NCBI GenBank assembly: GCA_903888655.1
Contig: CAISUR010000478.1
Location: forward strand, 1-15,839
Source of the DNA: an uncultured Bacteroidota bacterium
Lineage (GTDB): Bacteria > Bacteroidota > Bacteroidia > Flavobacteriales > Flavobacteriaceae
Reading direction: 5' to 3'
Length of the DNA: 15,839 bases
Part shown: piece after piece, positions 7,449 through 14,951 of the stretch
How positions within the stretch are numbered: position 1 is the stretch's first letter
Layout of the letters: each line of letters starts with the position of its first letter
Program-made: the position numbers and the translations under genes
Notes under the pieces: model-generated
The model's database searches: none
Told to the model about the DNA's origin: nothing
Seen by the model: the letters and a program-made list of their open reading frames with translations, nothing else

Positions 7449-10172
7449 TTATTCAACGATGATTTTCTTGGTTATTTTTTGTTCACCATCTTGAATATTT
7501 ACTAAGTAAATTCCGGCTTGTACAGAATTTAACTCGATATTTTGATCAAAAAATCCTGAGTTTTCAAAAGACTGGTTAAAAATTTGTCTTCCACTCATAT
7601 CATACACTCCTATTTGAATTAAATTATTAGAATTAGAATTAAATTTAACATTAAAACTACCATTATTAGGGTTTGGATATAAGGAGAAGTTTTCAAAGGA
7701 GAAACTAGTATTTGCCAAAGGAGCAATTGTTTGTGTACACACCTGTATAGAAAAAGAATTAACAGTTCCGACATTACCCGCTACTTTATCCCAAAATCCT
7801 ACTTGCCAATTTCCAGTTGCATTAAATCCGTTATAAGAGGCTAAATTTCCAGCAGGCAAATACGTTCCTGTAGTTGGACTTGCACATACCAATGATGTTC
7901 CTTGCGTATCAAAAATCACATTCATATTAGCACTTCCTGAACAGCTCTGATTGAATAAATTTACCAAAGTGCCTCCCGGTCTAACCACTCCTATAACTAA
8001 ATCTTGTATATTTGGATGAGTAATATTCACACCAACTGTAACTTTTGTAATAGTTCCAGTAGTAGTAGGTATCGCTAGAGATTTTACCGTGTAAGTTGAA
8101 CCATTATCAGGCAAAGAAAATGCATTGGTATAGTTATAAGTAGTGCAAGTATTTGTTATGCTATAACCAATATAAAAAGGTGAAGAATTCACAGAATAAT
8201 AGATGTTACCGGTAGGTTTTACCATTAATCTACATGTTTGTGAAGTTACATTAGGCACTGTAATAGTTGCTGTTCCACTATTAGTAACACCTCCTGCTGG
8301 AGTTAATGCAGTTGTAAAGGTCAATCCTCCATCTGTTGAAAGCATAATATCTACGTTAGTAGAACCCGATAGTGTATTAGCGCTATTAACGTTCCATGTT
8401 ATTGTTCTCGATTCTCCAGCAACCCAAGCCTCTGGTGCGCTTTGAGAAGTAACAGTAAATGGTCCAATTGTTCCACTCACAATAACAGACATTGTTGCTG
8501 TTTGTGTTTGACCACTACCAGCCGTAGCATTATTTCTACCTGTTAATGAAAAATTTAATGTTCTTCCTACTGTAGAAACTGTTTCCCATAAAGTAGTTGT
8601 TGGGGATAAATTACCAGCAATAACACTTGATAACGTTGGGCAGTATCTTACTGGTGAAGTTGTTGGATTAAAAGTTCTAAAATTTGGCCCTGTCGTTTTG
8701 GTTGGAGAAGGAAGACTATTTGCTCTAGCAGTTTCAATGACTGATGCAACAGCAGCATCATCATTCTGTTCCCAAACATAAGAGGAAGCATTACCTGTAC
8801 CTGTCAAAACAAAAGCAGTTCCTTTTGGAATGGTATATGAAGTAGCAGGTACTGAAATTGTAAGTGGATTTGGAATAACCGTTGAAACAGGACATGTTTT
8901 AGGAGCCATGTTTGTTTGAATTTGAAGAATACTTCTATAAGTAAAAATTGGAATGGAATGTGGAGCTACATCAGTTATAGGAGTTGCAGAAGTCGAATCA
9001 TTTGTAATCCCTGCATAAGCCATTATAGTCACTCCAGACCCTGGCTCAACATTCACAGTACTATCTTCACCAGAAGTTCCAGAACCACCATAAGTAAACG
9101 TATGTCTGGCTCCCATTTGATGTCCCATTTCATGAACCACATAATCAACATCAAAATTATCTCCTGCAGGAATACCGTCTGCTGGAGAAGTTATTCCACT
9201 TCCTTTTTGCCCATCGACACAAACACAACCTATACAGCCTGCATTTCCTCCACCTCCGGTAGCTCCAAACAAGTGACCAATATCGTATACACTTTCTGTA
9301 ATTGTTGCCGTTAAATTAGCCTGTAATTCTGAATTCCAATTTTGCATAGCAGACGCATCTGAATAAGGGTCACTAGTTGGATCAAAATAGATAATAGCCG
9401 ATTCATTTGCTATTAAATTCATGTGAATAGCTAAATCCGTTTCACAAATACCATTTACTCTCGTCATGGTAGCATTCATAGCTGCCAAAACGAGGCTAAC
9501 ATTGGGATTAGCGGTTGTTGCTCCAAAATAATTAGCATACTCCCCTGTACAAGATAGTGCAAGACGCATAGTTTTGTAGGAACCATTGTTAGCAAGTGAT
9601 GAAGCAGTAATTTTATTTGTAATCCCATTCAAAGTTTGAACGTCGGCTGTGCTACAAGTGAAAGGTAATTTTGATTTTTCTCTTTTAGAAATATAAACTG
9701 CGTAAACTAAAGCATCAGCAGTATAAGCTTCCATAAATTCATCTCTTCTATCCGCTCTAAAAAACATAGCTTGAATCCCATTCGGAGCAGTACTCAATCG
9801 CAATTGTGATGTTTTATCTGTAACTCCTCTTCCAACATAAGAACGTATCTCCGGAAATTGTGCTTGCAAAGCTGGTTCAAAATTAGACGATTCAAACATT
9901 TCAAATTGCTCCAAAGAACCTTCCGCATTTGGAATAGAAATAAGAACTCCTTTGGCTCCAGAAAATTTATCGGGTGCCGCCATTAATACTTGGCGAAATG
10001 ATGTTAAATTCAATTGAAATAATTTGAACTCTTTCGGAAAAGAGACTCTTTTGGTGTTTTTTGAGGCTTTAATACCATCAAGATTTGATACTGGCGACCA
10101 TAATTTATCTGTTTGAGAGTAACCCAAAGTTACAAATAAGACAGATACTAATAATAGTAATGCTTTTTTCAT
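7449..10172 (-). CDS. T9SS-secreted reprolysin-like zinc metalloprotease with P-domain, paralogue 3
   Basis: This is the longest of the three proteases, at 907 residues. The signal peptide (about 1-20) ends in GYSQ. The N-terminal segment has C173 in FTCST. The catalytic domain carries GCIGCVC and HEMGHQMGARH, with zinc ligands H347, H351 and H357, base E348 and Met-turn M384. Two beta-sandwich modules follow. Then, unlike the paralogues, comes a proprotein-convertase P-domain at about 675-812, recognised by ITHPNIQDLVIGVVRPGG, the core SYNGFNATGNWQVGFWD and the closing NSFSIQVC. The T9SS sorting domain (829-907) ends TKKIIVE. The frame extends upstream to a TTG at 10205, but that codon lies inside the promoter -7 element, and the signal peptide begins at ATG 10172. 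It is the first gene of the tandem block, and its target is unknown. Confidence 0.92.
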   Translation of the reverse strand: MKKALLLLVSVLFVTLGYSQTDKLWSPVSNLDGIKASKNTKRVSFPKEFKLFQLNLTSFRQVLMAAPDKFSGAKGVLISIPNAEGSLEQFEMFESSNFEPALQAQFPEIRSYVGRGVTDKTSQLRLSTAPNGIQAMFFRADRRDEFMEAYTADALVYAVYISKREKSKLPFTCSTADVQTLNGITNKITASSLANNGSYKTMRLALSCTGEYANYFGATTANPNVSLVLAAMNATMTRVNGICETDLAIHMNLIANESAIIYFDPTSDPYSDASAMQNWNSELQANLTATITESVYDIGHLFGATGGGGNAGCIGCVCVDGQKGSGITSPADGIPAGDNFDVDYVVHEMGHQMGARHTFTYGGSGTSGEDSTVNVEPGSGVTIMAYAGITNDSTSATPITDVAPHSIPIFTYRSILQIQTNMAPKTCPVSTVIPNPLTISVPATSYTIPKGTAFVLTGTGNASSYVWEQNDDAAVASVIETARANSLPSPTKTTGPNFRTFNPTTSPVRYCPTLSSVIAGNLSPTTTLWETVSTVGRTLNFSLTGRNNATAGSGQTQTATMSVIVSGTIGPFTVTSQSAPEAWVAGESRTITWNVNSANTLSGSTNVDIMLSTDGGLTFTTALTPAGGVTNSGTATITVPNVTSQTCRLMVKPTGNIYYSVNSSPFYIGYSITNTCTTYNYTNAFSLPDNGSTYTVKSLAIPTTTGTITKVTVGVNITHPNIQDLVIGVVRPGGTLVNLFNQSCSGSANMNVIFDTQGTSLVCASPTTGTYLPAGNLASYNGFNATGNWQVGFWDKVAGNVGTVNSFSIQVCTQTIAPLANTSFSFENFSLYPNPNNGSFNVKFNSNSNNLIQIGVYDMSGRQIFNQSFENSGFFDQNIELNSVQAGIYLVNIQDGEQKITKKIIVE

Positions 10173-10202
10173 TATTTTTGTTTTAAGTTTTTTAATAGTA
10201 TA

Positions 10203-10210
10203 CAAAGTTA
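10203..10210 (-). promoter_or_regulatory. Promoter -7 element of protease paralogue 3
   Basis: The minus strand reads TAACTTTG, an exact TAnnTTTG match, 30 bases before the ATG at 10172. The -33 position is TTT rather than TTG. The element lies in the 106-base divergent gap shared with the lipoprotein gene and argues against the upstream TTG start at 10205. Confidence 0.6.
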
Positions 10211-10278
10211 TTTATTTTTCTGTAATTATAAAATAATTAACATATTATCTGTTTTCCAGTTTTTTAAATTTATTGGTT

Positions 10279-10815
10279 ATGAGCGCTCTTAAATATCTTT
10301 TATTTTTTATTATAACCGTTTCTTGTGCTCCTAAAAAAAGCCTGTCGATAGGAAACACTCTTTCAAATAATGGTAGTGATAATTCTTTTGTTTGTCCAAA
10401 CAATGGCGAATGCAATCTTGAGATTATTAAAAATAAAAGTCTTACGCTAATACCCATAAATGAAAACCTCAATTCTTATGATATTACTGATGATGCCTCA
10501 AAAATAATTATAAAATACAAGTATACCGTTAATCAAGATCAAACCATTTATGATGGCGGTTATGCTGAAGAAATAGTATTTGAAATCAACGCAAACGATT
10601 ATCAAGAAACTTTAATGAATAACAACTTGAAAAAAGCCAAACTTTTTTACCGAAGATTTTGTGCTTGTCGAGCCAAAACGGGACTTATTCAGATAACAAA
10701 AGGAAAGCTTGAAGTCAACAATTCTGATGGTAAAATAAATCTAAATTTACTTTTTGATTGTGGTAGTTTGCCTCAAGTAATCAAAAACATTAAAGTTATT
10801 GACGGAAAATTGTAG
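10279..10815 (+). CDS. Putative lipoprotein of unknown function
   Basis: I do not recognise a family for this 178-residue protein. The N-terminus is a short hydrophobic stretch (residues 4-15) followed by C16 in TVSCAPKK. This would serve as a lipobox, although the -3 residue T is not the usual L/I/V. Mature cysteines occur in VCPNNGEC, FCACRAKTG and FDCGS; with C16 excluded this gives five. The body alternates short beta-type strands with polar, asparagine-rich loops, typical of small periplasmic or outer-membrane lipoproteins. ATG 10279 is preferred over an in-frame TTG two codons earlier because it gives a normal signal. It is divergent from the protease block and ends 23 bases before the preferred ribF start, so it may be co-transcribed with ribF. 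No clear promoter was found. Confidence 0.75.
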   Translation: MSALKYLLFFIITVSCAPKKSLSIGNTLSNNGSDNSFVCPNNGECNLEIIKNKSLTLIPINENLNSYDITDDASKIIIKYKYTVNQDQTIYDGGYAEEIVFEINANDYQETLMNNNLKKAKLFYRRFCACRAKTGLIQITKGKLEVNNSDGKINLNLLFDCGSLPQVIKNIKVIDGKL

Positions 10816-10820
10816 ATTTG
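10813..10820 (+). promoter_or_regulatory. Possible -7 element before ribF
   Basis: TAGATTTG matches TAnnTTTG and overlaps the stop codon of the lipoprotein gene, 18 bases before the preferred ribF start. No TTG lies at the expected -33 distance, so this may be chance. If real, it would exclude the alternative ribF start at 10818. Confidence 0.3.
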
Positions 10821-10838
10821 CAGTCAAAATATTTTTTC

Positions 10839-11771
10839 TTGAAAACTTTTACTTCTATTTCTAGCTATAATAAAGCCAAATCCGTCATTACTATTGGTAC
10901 ATTTGACGGGGTTCATATTGGTCATAAAAAAATACTAGAACGAGTAATTAATTGTTCACAACAATTAGATTGTCAAAGTGTTGTCTTGACTTTTTTTCCA
11001 CACCCAAGAATGGTTTTACAAGACAGTTCCAGCATAAAACTTCTAAATACCATTAACGAAAAAATAATGCTATTAGAAAAAACGGGTATAGACAATCTAA
11101 TTATTCATCCATTCAACAAAGAATTTTCGAGATTAGCCGCTGCAGATTTTGTTAAAACTATTTTAGTGGAACAACTCAATATTCAAAAAATAATTATCGG
11201 ACACGATCATCGTTTTGGAAGAAATAGAACTGCTGATATAAACGATTTAATTGAATTTGGTAAAGAATTCAACTTTGAGGTAGAACAAATTTCAGCTCAA
11301 GAAATCAACGAAATTGCTATTAGTTCGACTAAAATAAGAAATGCAATTTTACAAGGAAATATATCTTTGGCAAACGACTATTTGGGATATAATTATTTCT
11401 TTTCGGGTACTGTAATAAAAGGGCAGCAATTAGGCAGAACGATAGGATTTCCAACAGCTAATATTCAGATTGAGGAAGAATATAAATTGATTCCAAAAAA
11501 TGGTGTCTATATTGTAAAAAGCAACCATAATAATCATGTTATTTTCGGAATGATGAATATTGGAACACGTCCAACTATAAATGGAGAAAATCAAACGATT
11601 GAAGTAAATTTTTTTGATTTTGATAAAGATATTTACAACGAAACCATTACCATTGAAATTCTTGAATTCATTCGGGACGAACATAAATTTGAGTCTGTCG
11701 AAGCGCTCAAAAATCAAATTCAAAAAGACAAAAAATTTACTATTGAATTCTTGAAAAATAGTATTTTTTAA
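10839..11771 (+). CDS. ribF: Bifunctional riboflavin kinase / FAD synthetase
   Basis: This cytoplasmic enzyme phosphorylates riboflavin to FMN and then adenylylates FMN to FAD. The N-terminal adenylyltransferase domain shows GTFDGVHIGH (residues 20-29), with the HxGH nucleotidyl-transfer motif. The C-terminal flavokinase domain has GRTIGFPTANI, including the PTAN motif, then NGVYIV and NIGTRPTI. No ATG lies upstream of the conserved region. The best start is TTG 10839, which gives MKTFTSISSY, like the usual N-terminus of the family, and 310 residues. A TTG at 10818 would add seven residues. It probably follows the lipoprotein gene in one transcript. Its product FAD could serve flavoproteins such as the oxidoreductase at 1141-2253, but that is general metabolism. 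Family certain, start uncertain. Confidence 0.93.
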   Translation: MKTFTSISSYNKAKSVITIGTFDGVHIGHKKILERVINCSQQLDCQSVVLTFFPHPRMVLQDSSSIKLLNTINEKIMLLEKTGIDNLIIHPFNKEFSRLAAADFVKTILVEQLNIQKIIIGHDHRFGRNRTADINDLIEFGKEFNFEVEQISAQEINEIAISSTKIRNAILQGNISLANDYLGYNYFFSGTVIKGQQLGRTIGFPTANIQIEEEYKLIPKNGVYIVKSNHNNHVIFGMMNIGTRPTINGENQTIEVNFFDFDKDIYNETITIEILEFIRDEHKFESVEALKNQIQKDKKFTIEFLKNSIF

Positions 11772-11775
11772 ATTA

Positions 11776-11806
11776 TTGTTTGTTATAAAGGAATTAACTA
11801 CTTTTG
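11776..11806 (+). promoter_or_regulatory. Bacteroidota-type promoter of bioB
   Basis: TTG (11776-11778) and TACTTTTG (11799-11806) match the -33 and -7 consensus with a 20-base spacer. The ATG at 11829 is 22 bases further on. This is among the clearest promoters in the window and separates bioB transcription from ribF. No operator-like repeat was seen. Confidence 0.75.
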
Positions 11807-11828
11807 AAACATCATTAAATTTACCTCA

Positions 11829-12914
11829 ATGAGTATCACAAAACACAATTGGACGAAAGAAGAAATCATAGCTATATACAACAAACCAATGATGGATTTA
11901 TTGTATGAAGCTGCCTCAATACATAGAGAACATCATGATCCTAATGTAGTTCAAGTATCTACATTATTATCGATTAAAACAGGTGGTTGCCCAGAAGATT
12001 GCGGTTATTGTCCTCAAGCTGCGAGATACCATACCAACCTTGAAGGAAACGATTTGATGAGCGTGAGTCAAGTAAAGGCGCAGGCATTAAGAGCTAAATC
12101 TAATGGTTCCTCCCGTGTATGTATGGGAGCGGCATGGCGTAATGTAAAAGATGGCCCAGAGTTTGACGAAGTTCTTGAAATGGTTCGCACAATCAACAAG
12201 TTAGACATGGAAGTTTGTTGTACATTAGGCATGCTGACTGAAAATCAAGCACACCGCTTGGCAGAAGCCGGATTATATGCTTACAATCACAACTTAGATA
12301 CTTCAGAAGAATACTATAAAGAAGTAATTTCTACTCGCGGATTTGAAGACCGCTTGCAAACTATTGACAACGTTCGAAAAACAAATGTTACCGTTTGTAG
12401 TGGAGGAATTATAGGAATGGGAGAATCTATTGAGGATCGAGCCGGAATGTTAGTGGCACTTTCTACATTAAATCCACAACCAGAGTCCGTGCCAATTAAC
12501 GCACTTGTAGCAGTTGAAGGAACTCCAATGGAAAATGAAAAACCAGTAGAGATTTGGGAAATGATTCGAATGGTTGCTACCACTAGAATCGTTATGCCCG
12601 AAACGCAAGTGAGATTGTCCGCAGGTAGAACCGAAATGTCAAGAGAAGGTCAAGCCATGTGTTTCTTTGCCGGTGCCAATTCTATTTTTGCAGGAGATAA
12701 ATTATTGACTACTCCAAATCCTGATGTTAATGAAGATATGAAAATGTTTGAAACGTTAGGATTACAAGCTCAAAAACCATTCATAAAAGTGATGCAACCT
12801 AAAACTGTCGAAGCAGCTGATTCTCAATTTCAATCGCTAGGTGAAAAACCAAAATGGACAAGGCCTGAACATAAAATTGAAAGAAATCTTGAGGCATCCA
12901 TTAAAGAAAAATAA
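11829..12914 (+). CDS. bioB: Biotin synthase (radical SAM)
   Basis: This enzyme inserts sulfur into dethiobiotin, the last step of biotin synthesis, in the cytoplasm. The 361-residue protein carries the radical-SAM CxxxCxxC at C54, C58 and C61 (GGCPEDCGYC), which binds the [4Fe-4S] cluster. The ligands expected for the sacrificial [2Fe-2S] cluster are also visible: C98 in VCMGAAW, C130 in EVCCTLG, C190 in TVCSGG and R263 in VRLSAGR. YNHNLDTS and ESVPINALV are further family blocks. The length is normal for BioB. No other biotin gene is in the window, so it stands apart from a bio operon here. It has its own promoter and is followed after 24 bases by tadA. Confidence 0.97.
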   Translation: MSITKHNWTKEEIIAIYNKPMMDLLYEAASIHREHHDPNVVQVSTLLSIKTGGCPEDCGYCPQAARYHTNLEGNDLMSVSQVKAQALRAKSNGSSRVCMGAAWRNVKDGPEFDEVLEMVRTINKLDMEVCCTLGMLTENQAHRLAEAGLYAYNHNLDTSEEYYKEVISTRGFEDRLQTIDNVRKTNVTVCSGGIIGMGESIEDRAGMLVALSTLNPQPESVPINALVAVEGTPMENEKPVEIWEMIRMVATTRIVMPETQVRLSAGRTEMSREGQAMCFFAGANSIFAGDKLLTTPNPDVNEDMKMFETLGLQAQKPFIKVMQPKTVEAADSQFQSLGEKPKWTRPEHKIERNLEASIKEK

Positions 12915-12937
12915 AATGCTTTTGCATTAATTTTATT
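12915..12937 (+). terminator. Weak hairpin between bioB and tadA
   Basis: AATGC (12915-12919), a TTTT loop and GCATT (12924-12928) form a 5-bp stem directly after the bioB stop, followed by AATTTTATT. The stem is short, so it may be a partial terminator, letting some transcripts continue into tadA, or nothing. Confidence 0.3.
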
Positions 12938-12938
12938 G

Positions 12939-13400
12939 ATGGAAAATAGTTTCAGCGACGAATATTTTATGAAAAAAGCGCTGCAAGAAGCAGAAATCGC
13001 TTTTGAAAAAGGTGAAATTCCTGTTGGTGCGGTTATCGTAATTGACCATAAAGTCATTGCGCGCAGTCATAACTTAACCGAATTATTAAACGATGTAACG
13101 GCTCATGCCGAAATACAGTCTATAACCGCAGCCGCGAATTTTCTTGGAGGTAAATACTTAAAAGATTGCACGCTCTATGTCACTCTTGAACCCTGTCAAA
13201 TGTGCGCAGGTGCTCTATACTGGAGTCAAATTTCCAAAATTGTTTTTGGCGCTCGTGACGAACAACGAGGTTTTCTAAATTTAGGAACAAAGCTACATCC
13301 AAAAACTAAAGTAAATCATGGTATCTTGGCTGAAGAATGTGCGGCATTAATGAAGCTTTTCTTTGCTGAAAAAAGAAAACAATTAAATATAAACAAATAA
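12939..13400 (+). CDS. tadA: tRNA-specific adenosine deaminase
   Basis: TadA converts adenosine 34 to inosine in the anticodon of tRNA-Arg(ACG). The 153-residue cytidine-deaminase fold carries HAE (H56 zinc ligand, E58 proton shuttle) and PCQMC (C86 and C89 zinc ligands). GEIPVGAVIV (25-34) is typical near the N-terminus, and ISKIVFGARDEQRG follows the zinc site. ATG 12939 is preferred to the adjacent in-frame TTG 12936. A guanine-deaminase-type enzyme has the same zinc motif, but the length and the VFGARD block favour TadA. It lies 24 bases after bioB, probably partly read through from it, and converges on the deacetylase gene across 191 non-coding bases with no clear terminator. Confidence 0.93.
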   Translation: MENSFSDEYFMKKALQEAEIAFEKGEIPVGAVIVIDHKVIARSHNLTELLNDVTAHAEIQSITAAANFLGGKYLKDCTLYVTLEPCQMCAGALYWSQISKIVFGARDEQRGFLNLGTKLHPKTKVNHGILAEECAALMKLFFAEKRKQLNINK

Positions 13401-13591
13401 ACACCAATCACTAGATCTTCACGAAAAAATCACAAAATTAAATTTTGATTATTGTTATATTTTAATGTTGCATGAAAACATCTAGACTTCGAATTTATTT
13501 TAACTCATATAAAAATTAATAAATTGAGAGAATTAGGTTGATATAATTTTTTACTTTATCGATGGCTTTAAGTATGAAAAATTTATTCCTT

Positions 13592-14443
13592 CTAATGGGA
13601 TCCTTTGATACTATTCAAAGAAAAATCTTTGAGTAGCACAAAGCGGTAACCTTCTGCTTTAAGTTTTGGAACTATTTTTTCTATAGCTTCAAACGTATTC
13701 CATTGCGGATGGTTCATGTGCATAATCACTATAGCACCAGGTTTGATGTTCTTTAACACATTTTTTTCTATTTCATTCGTTGGCGTAAACGGAACGGCAT
13801 CGCCGGACAATACTTGAAAACTAACAGCCTGAATATGAAGTTGTCGCGCCATTTTAGCACAAGCTTCATCTATAAAAGCAGTTGCCGAACGGTAAAACTT
13901 GGGTTTATAATGTGTGAGCGCTTCAATCTTTCTAGCATTAGCCTCCATTTCATCAAACGCATCGCCAACAGTTGCAGTACCATGAATTCCATATTCGCTT
14001 TCGCCATCAATGGAGCAGGGTTTGTGATCGAAACCGTGATTTTCTATTTCAAAATTTTTCTCTTTTGATAACGACAAAAAGGTTTCAAAATGTTCATCAA
14101 TCCATCTTCCGGTGACAAATAATGTAGCCGGAATATTTTCTTTTTTCAAATAATCTATCAATTCTTGATCAAAACCGGTACCTTTTTCTCGTCCACAAGC
14201 ATCAAAGGTAAATGCAATTATTTTGTCTTTGGTGTTAATATCCTCGTCAACATCTTTTACAAATTCGCCCCAATTTCCTGGGCTTGAATGCATATATTCT
14301 TCGGTAATTTTTTTTCTTAAAGCCACATAAGTAGTGTCTTTATTAAGCATTTTGATAAAGTTTTTATTGGAAAAATAGTTAGCGTCTTGAGCCAAACAAA
14401 CACCAGAAATGAAGGTTACTACAAGTAGGAGTCTTTTTTTCAT
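13592..14443 (-). CDS. Secreted polysaccharide deacetylase (CE4-like)
   Basis: This predicted exported carbohydrate N- or O-deacetylase has 283 residues. The signal peptide (about 1-19) ends CLAQ. C16 is not a good lipobox, because V precedes it. The NodB-like domain shows TFDACG (79-84) as motif 1, with D81 the presumed catalytic base. HGFDH supplies metal ligands H136 and H140. FYRSATAFIDEAC stands where motif 3 is expected, and IVIMHMNHP supplies the late histidine. The second aspartate of the usual TFDD is replaced by A82-C83, so metal binding may differ. The gene starts 2 bases after the rnhA stop and is the last of the purN-rnhA cluster, although its exported product has no evident link to them. 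The substrate, possibly peptidoglycan or an exopolysaccharide, is unknown. Confidence 0.87.
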   Translation of the reverse strand: MKKRLLLVVTFISGVCLAQDANYFSNKNFIKMLNKDTTYVALRKKITEEYMHSSPGNWGEFVKDVDEDINTKDKIIAFTFDACGREKGTGFDQELIDYLKKENIPATLFVTGRWIDEHFETFLSLSKEKNFEIENHGFDHKPCSIDGESEYGIHGTATVGDAFDEMEANARKIEALTHYKPKFYRSATAFIDEACAKMARQLHIQAVSFQVLSGDAVPFTPTNEIEKNVLKNIKPGAIVIMHMNHPQWNTFEAIEKIVPKLKAEGYRFVLLKDFSLNSIKGSH

Positions 14444-14445
14444 GA

Positions 14446-14928
14446 TTACAAAAGTTTAGAATCTTCCTTTTCATAAAAAGCATCTATTGATAAATTAGTT
14501 AAACCTGATGCATATACTGCTAATTCATCGCAACGTTCATTCTGTGGGTGATTGTTATGTCCTTTAATCCATTTAAAATCAACTTGATGTAGTCGGTAAA
14601 TTTTCAAAAATCGTTTCCATAAATCGGAGTTTTTTCTATTGGCAAAGCCTTTCTTTTCCCAACCTAAGACCCATTTTTTCTCTACCGAATCCACAACATA
14701 CTTCGAATCGGAAATCACTAATACTTTCATATTAGGGTTTTTAAGTTTTTCTAAACCTACAATTACCGCCAAAAGTTCCATGCGATTATTAGTCGTTAAG
14801 CGAAAACCTTCATAAAATTCTTTTTTATAAGGACTGCCAACCAATTCCATAACGACGCCATAACCGCCGTTTCCCGGATTTCCTTTGGCTGCGCCGTCGG
14901 TGTAGATATGGACTTGGTGTGAGTTCAT
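14446..14928 (-). CDS. rnhA: Ribonuclease HI
   Basis: This enzyme cleaves the RNA strand of RNA-DNA hybrids, removing primers and R-loops in the cytoplasm. The 160-residue protein has the complete catalytic set: D11 (YTDGAAKGNPG), E51 (NNRMELLA), D74 (ISDSKYVVD) and D134 (ERCDELA), plus H124 in KGHNNHPQNE. The basic handle region (W86 to K99) of bacterial RNase HI is present, and the length is standard. It starts 2 bases after the purN stop and ends 2 bases before the deacetylase start, so all three are probably translated from one message. Confidence 0.96.
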   Translation of the reverse strand: MNSHQVHIYTDGAAKGNPGNGGYGVVMELVGSPYKKEFYEGFRLTTNNRMELLAVIVGLEKLKNPNMKVLVISDSKYVVDSVEKKWVLGWEKKGFANRKNSDLWKRFLKIYRLHQVDFKWIKGHNNHPQNERCDELAVYASGLTNLSIDAFYEKEDSKLL

Positions 14929-14930
14929 AA

Positions 14931-14951
14931 TTATGAGTTATGAGCTATGAG
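14931..14951. repeat. Three 7-bp tandem repeats at the purN 3' end
   Basis: TTATGAG, TTATGAG and CTATGAG stand head to tail and include the stop codon of purN. On the minus strand they encode its last residues (LIAHNS and stop). The left copy also forms part of the palindrome CATAATTATG, which contains the rnhA start codon. Slippage here would alter the PurN tail or the spacing to rnhA. Confidence 0.7.

Noticed and set aside
8916..9314. Plus-strand 132-codon frame opposite the catalytic domain of protease 3
   Set aside because: The translation is serine- and isoleucine-rich, low-complexity and antisense to a conserved zinc-protease domain.
2509..10172. Protease block as a phage, toxin or defence island
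   Set aside because: No integrase, transposase, tRNA junction, toxin-immunity pair or phage gene is present, and the T9SS tails show ordinary secreted enzymes.
10173..10205. N-terminal extension of protease 3 to TTG 10205
   Set aside because: The codon lies within the TAACTTTG promoter element, and the extension precedes a normal signal peptide starting at ATG 10172.
13401..13591. Bidirectional terminator between tadA and the deacetylase
   Set aside because: The gap is AT-rich with only weak self-complementarity (such as AAATTAAATTT) and no GC-bearing stem with a U-tract.
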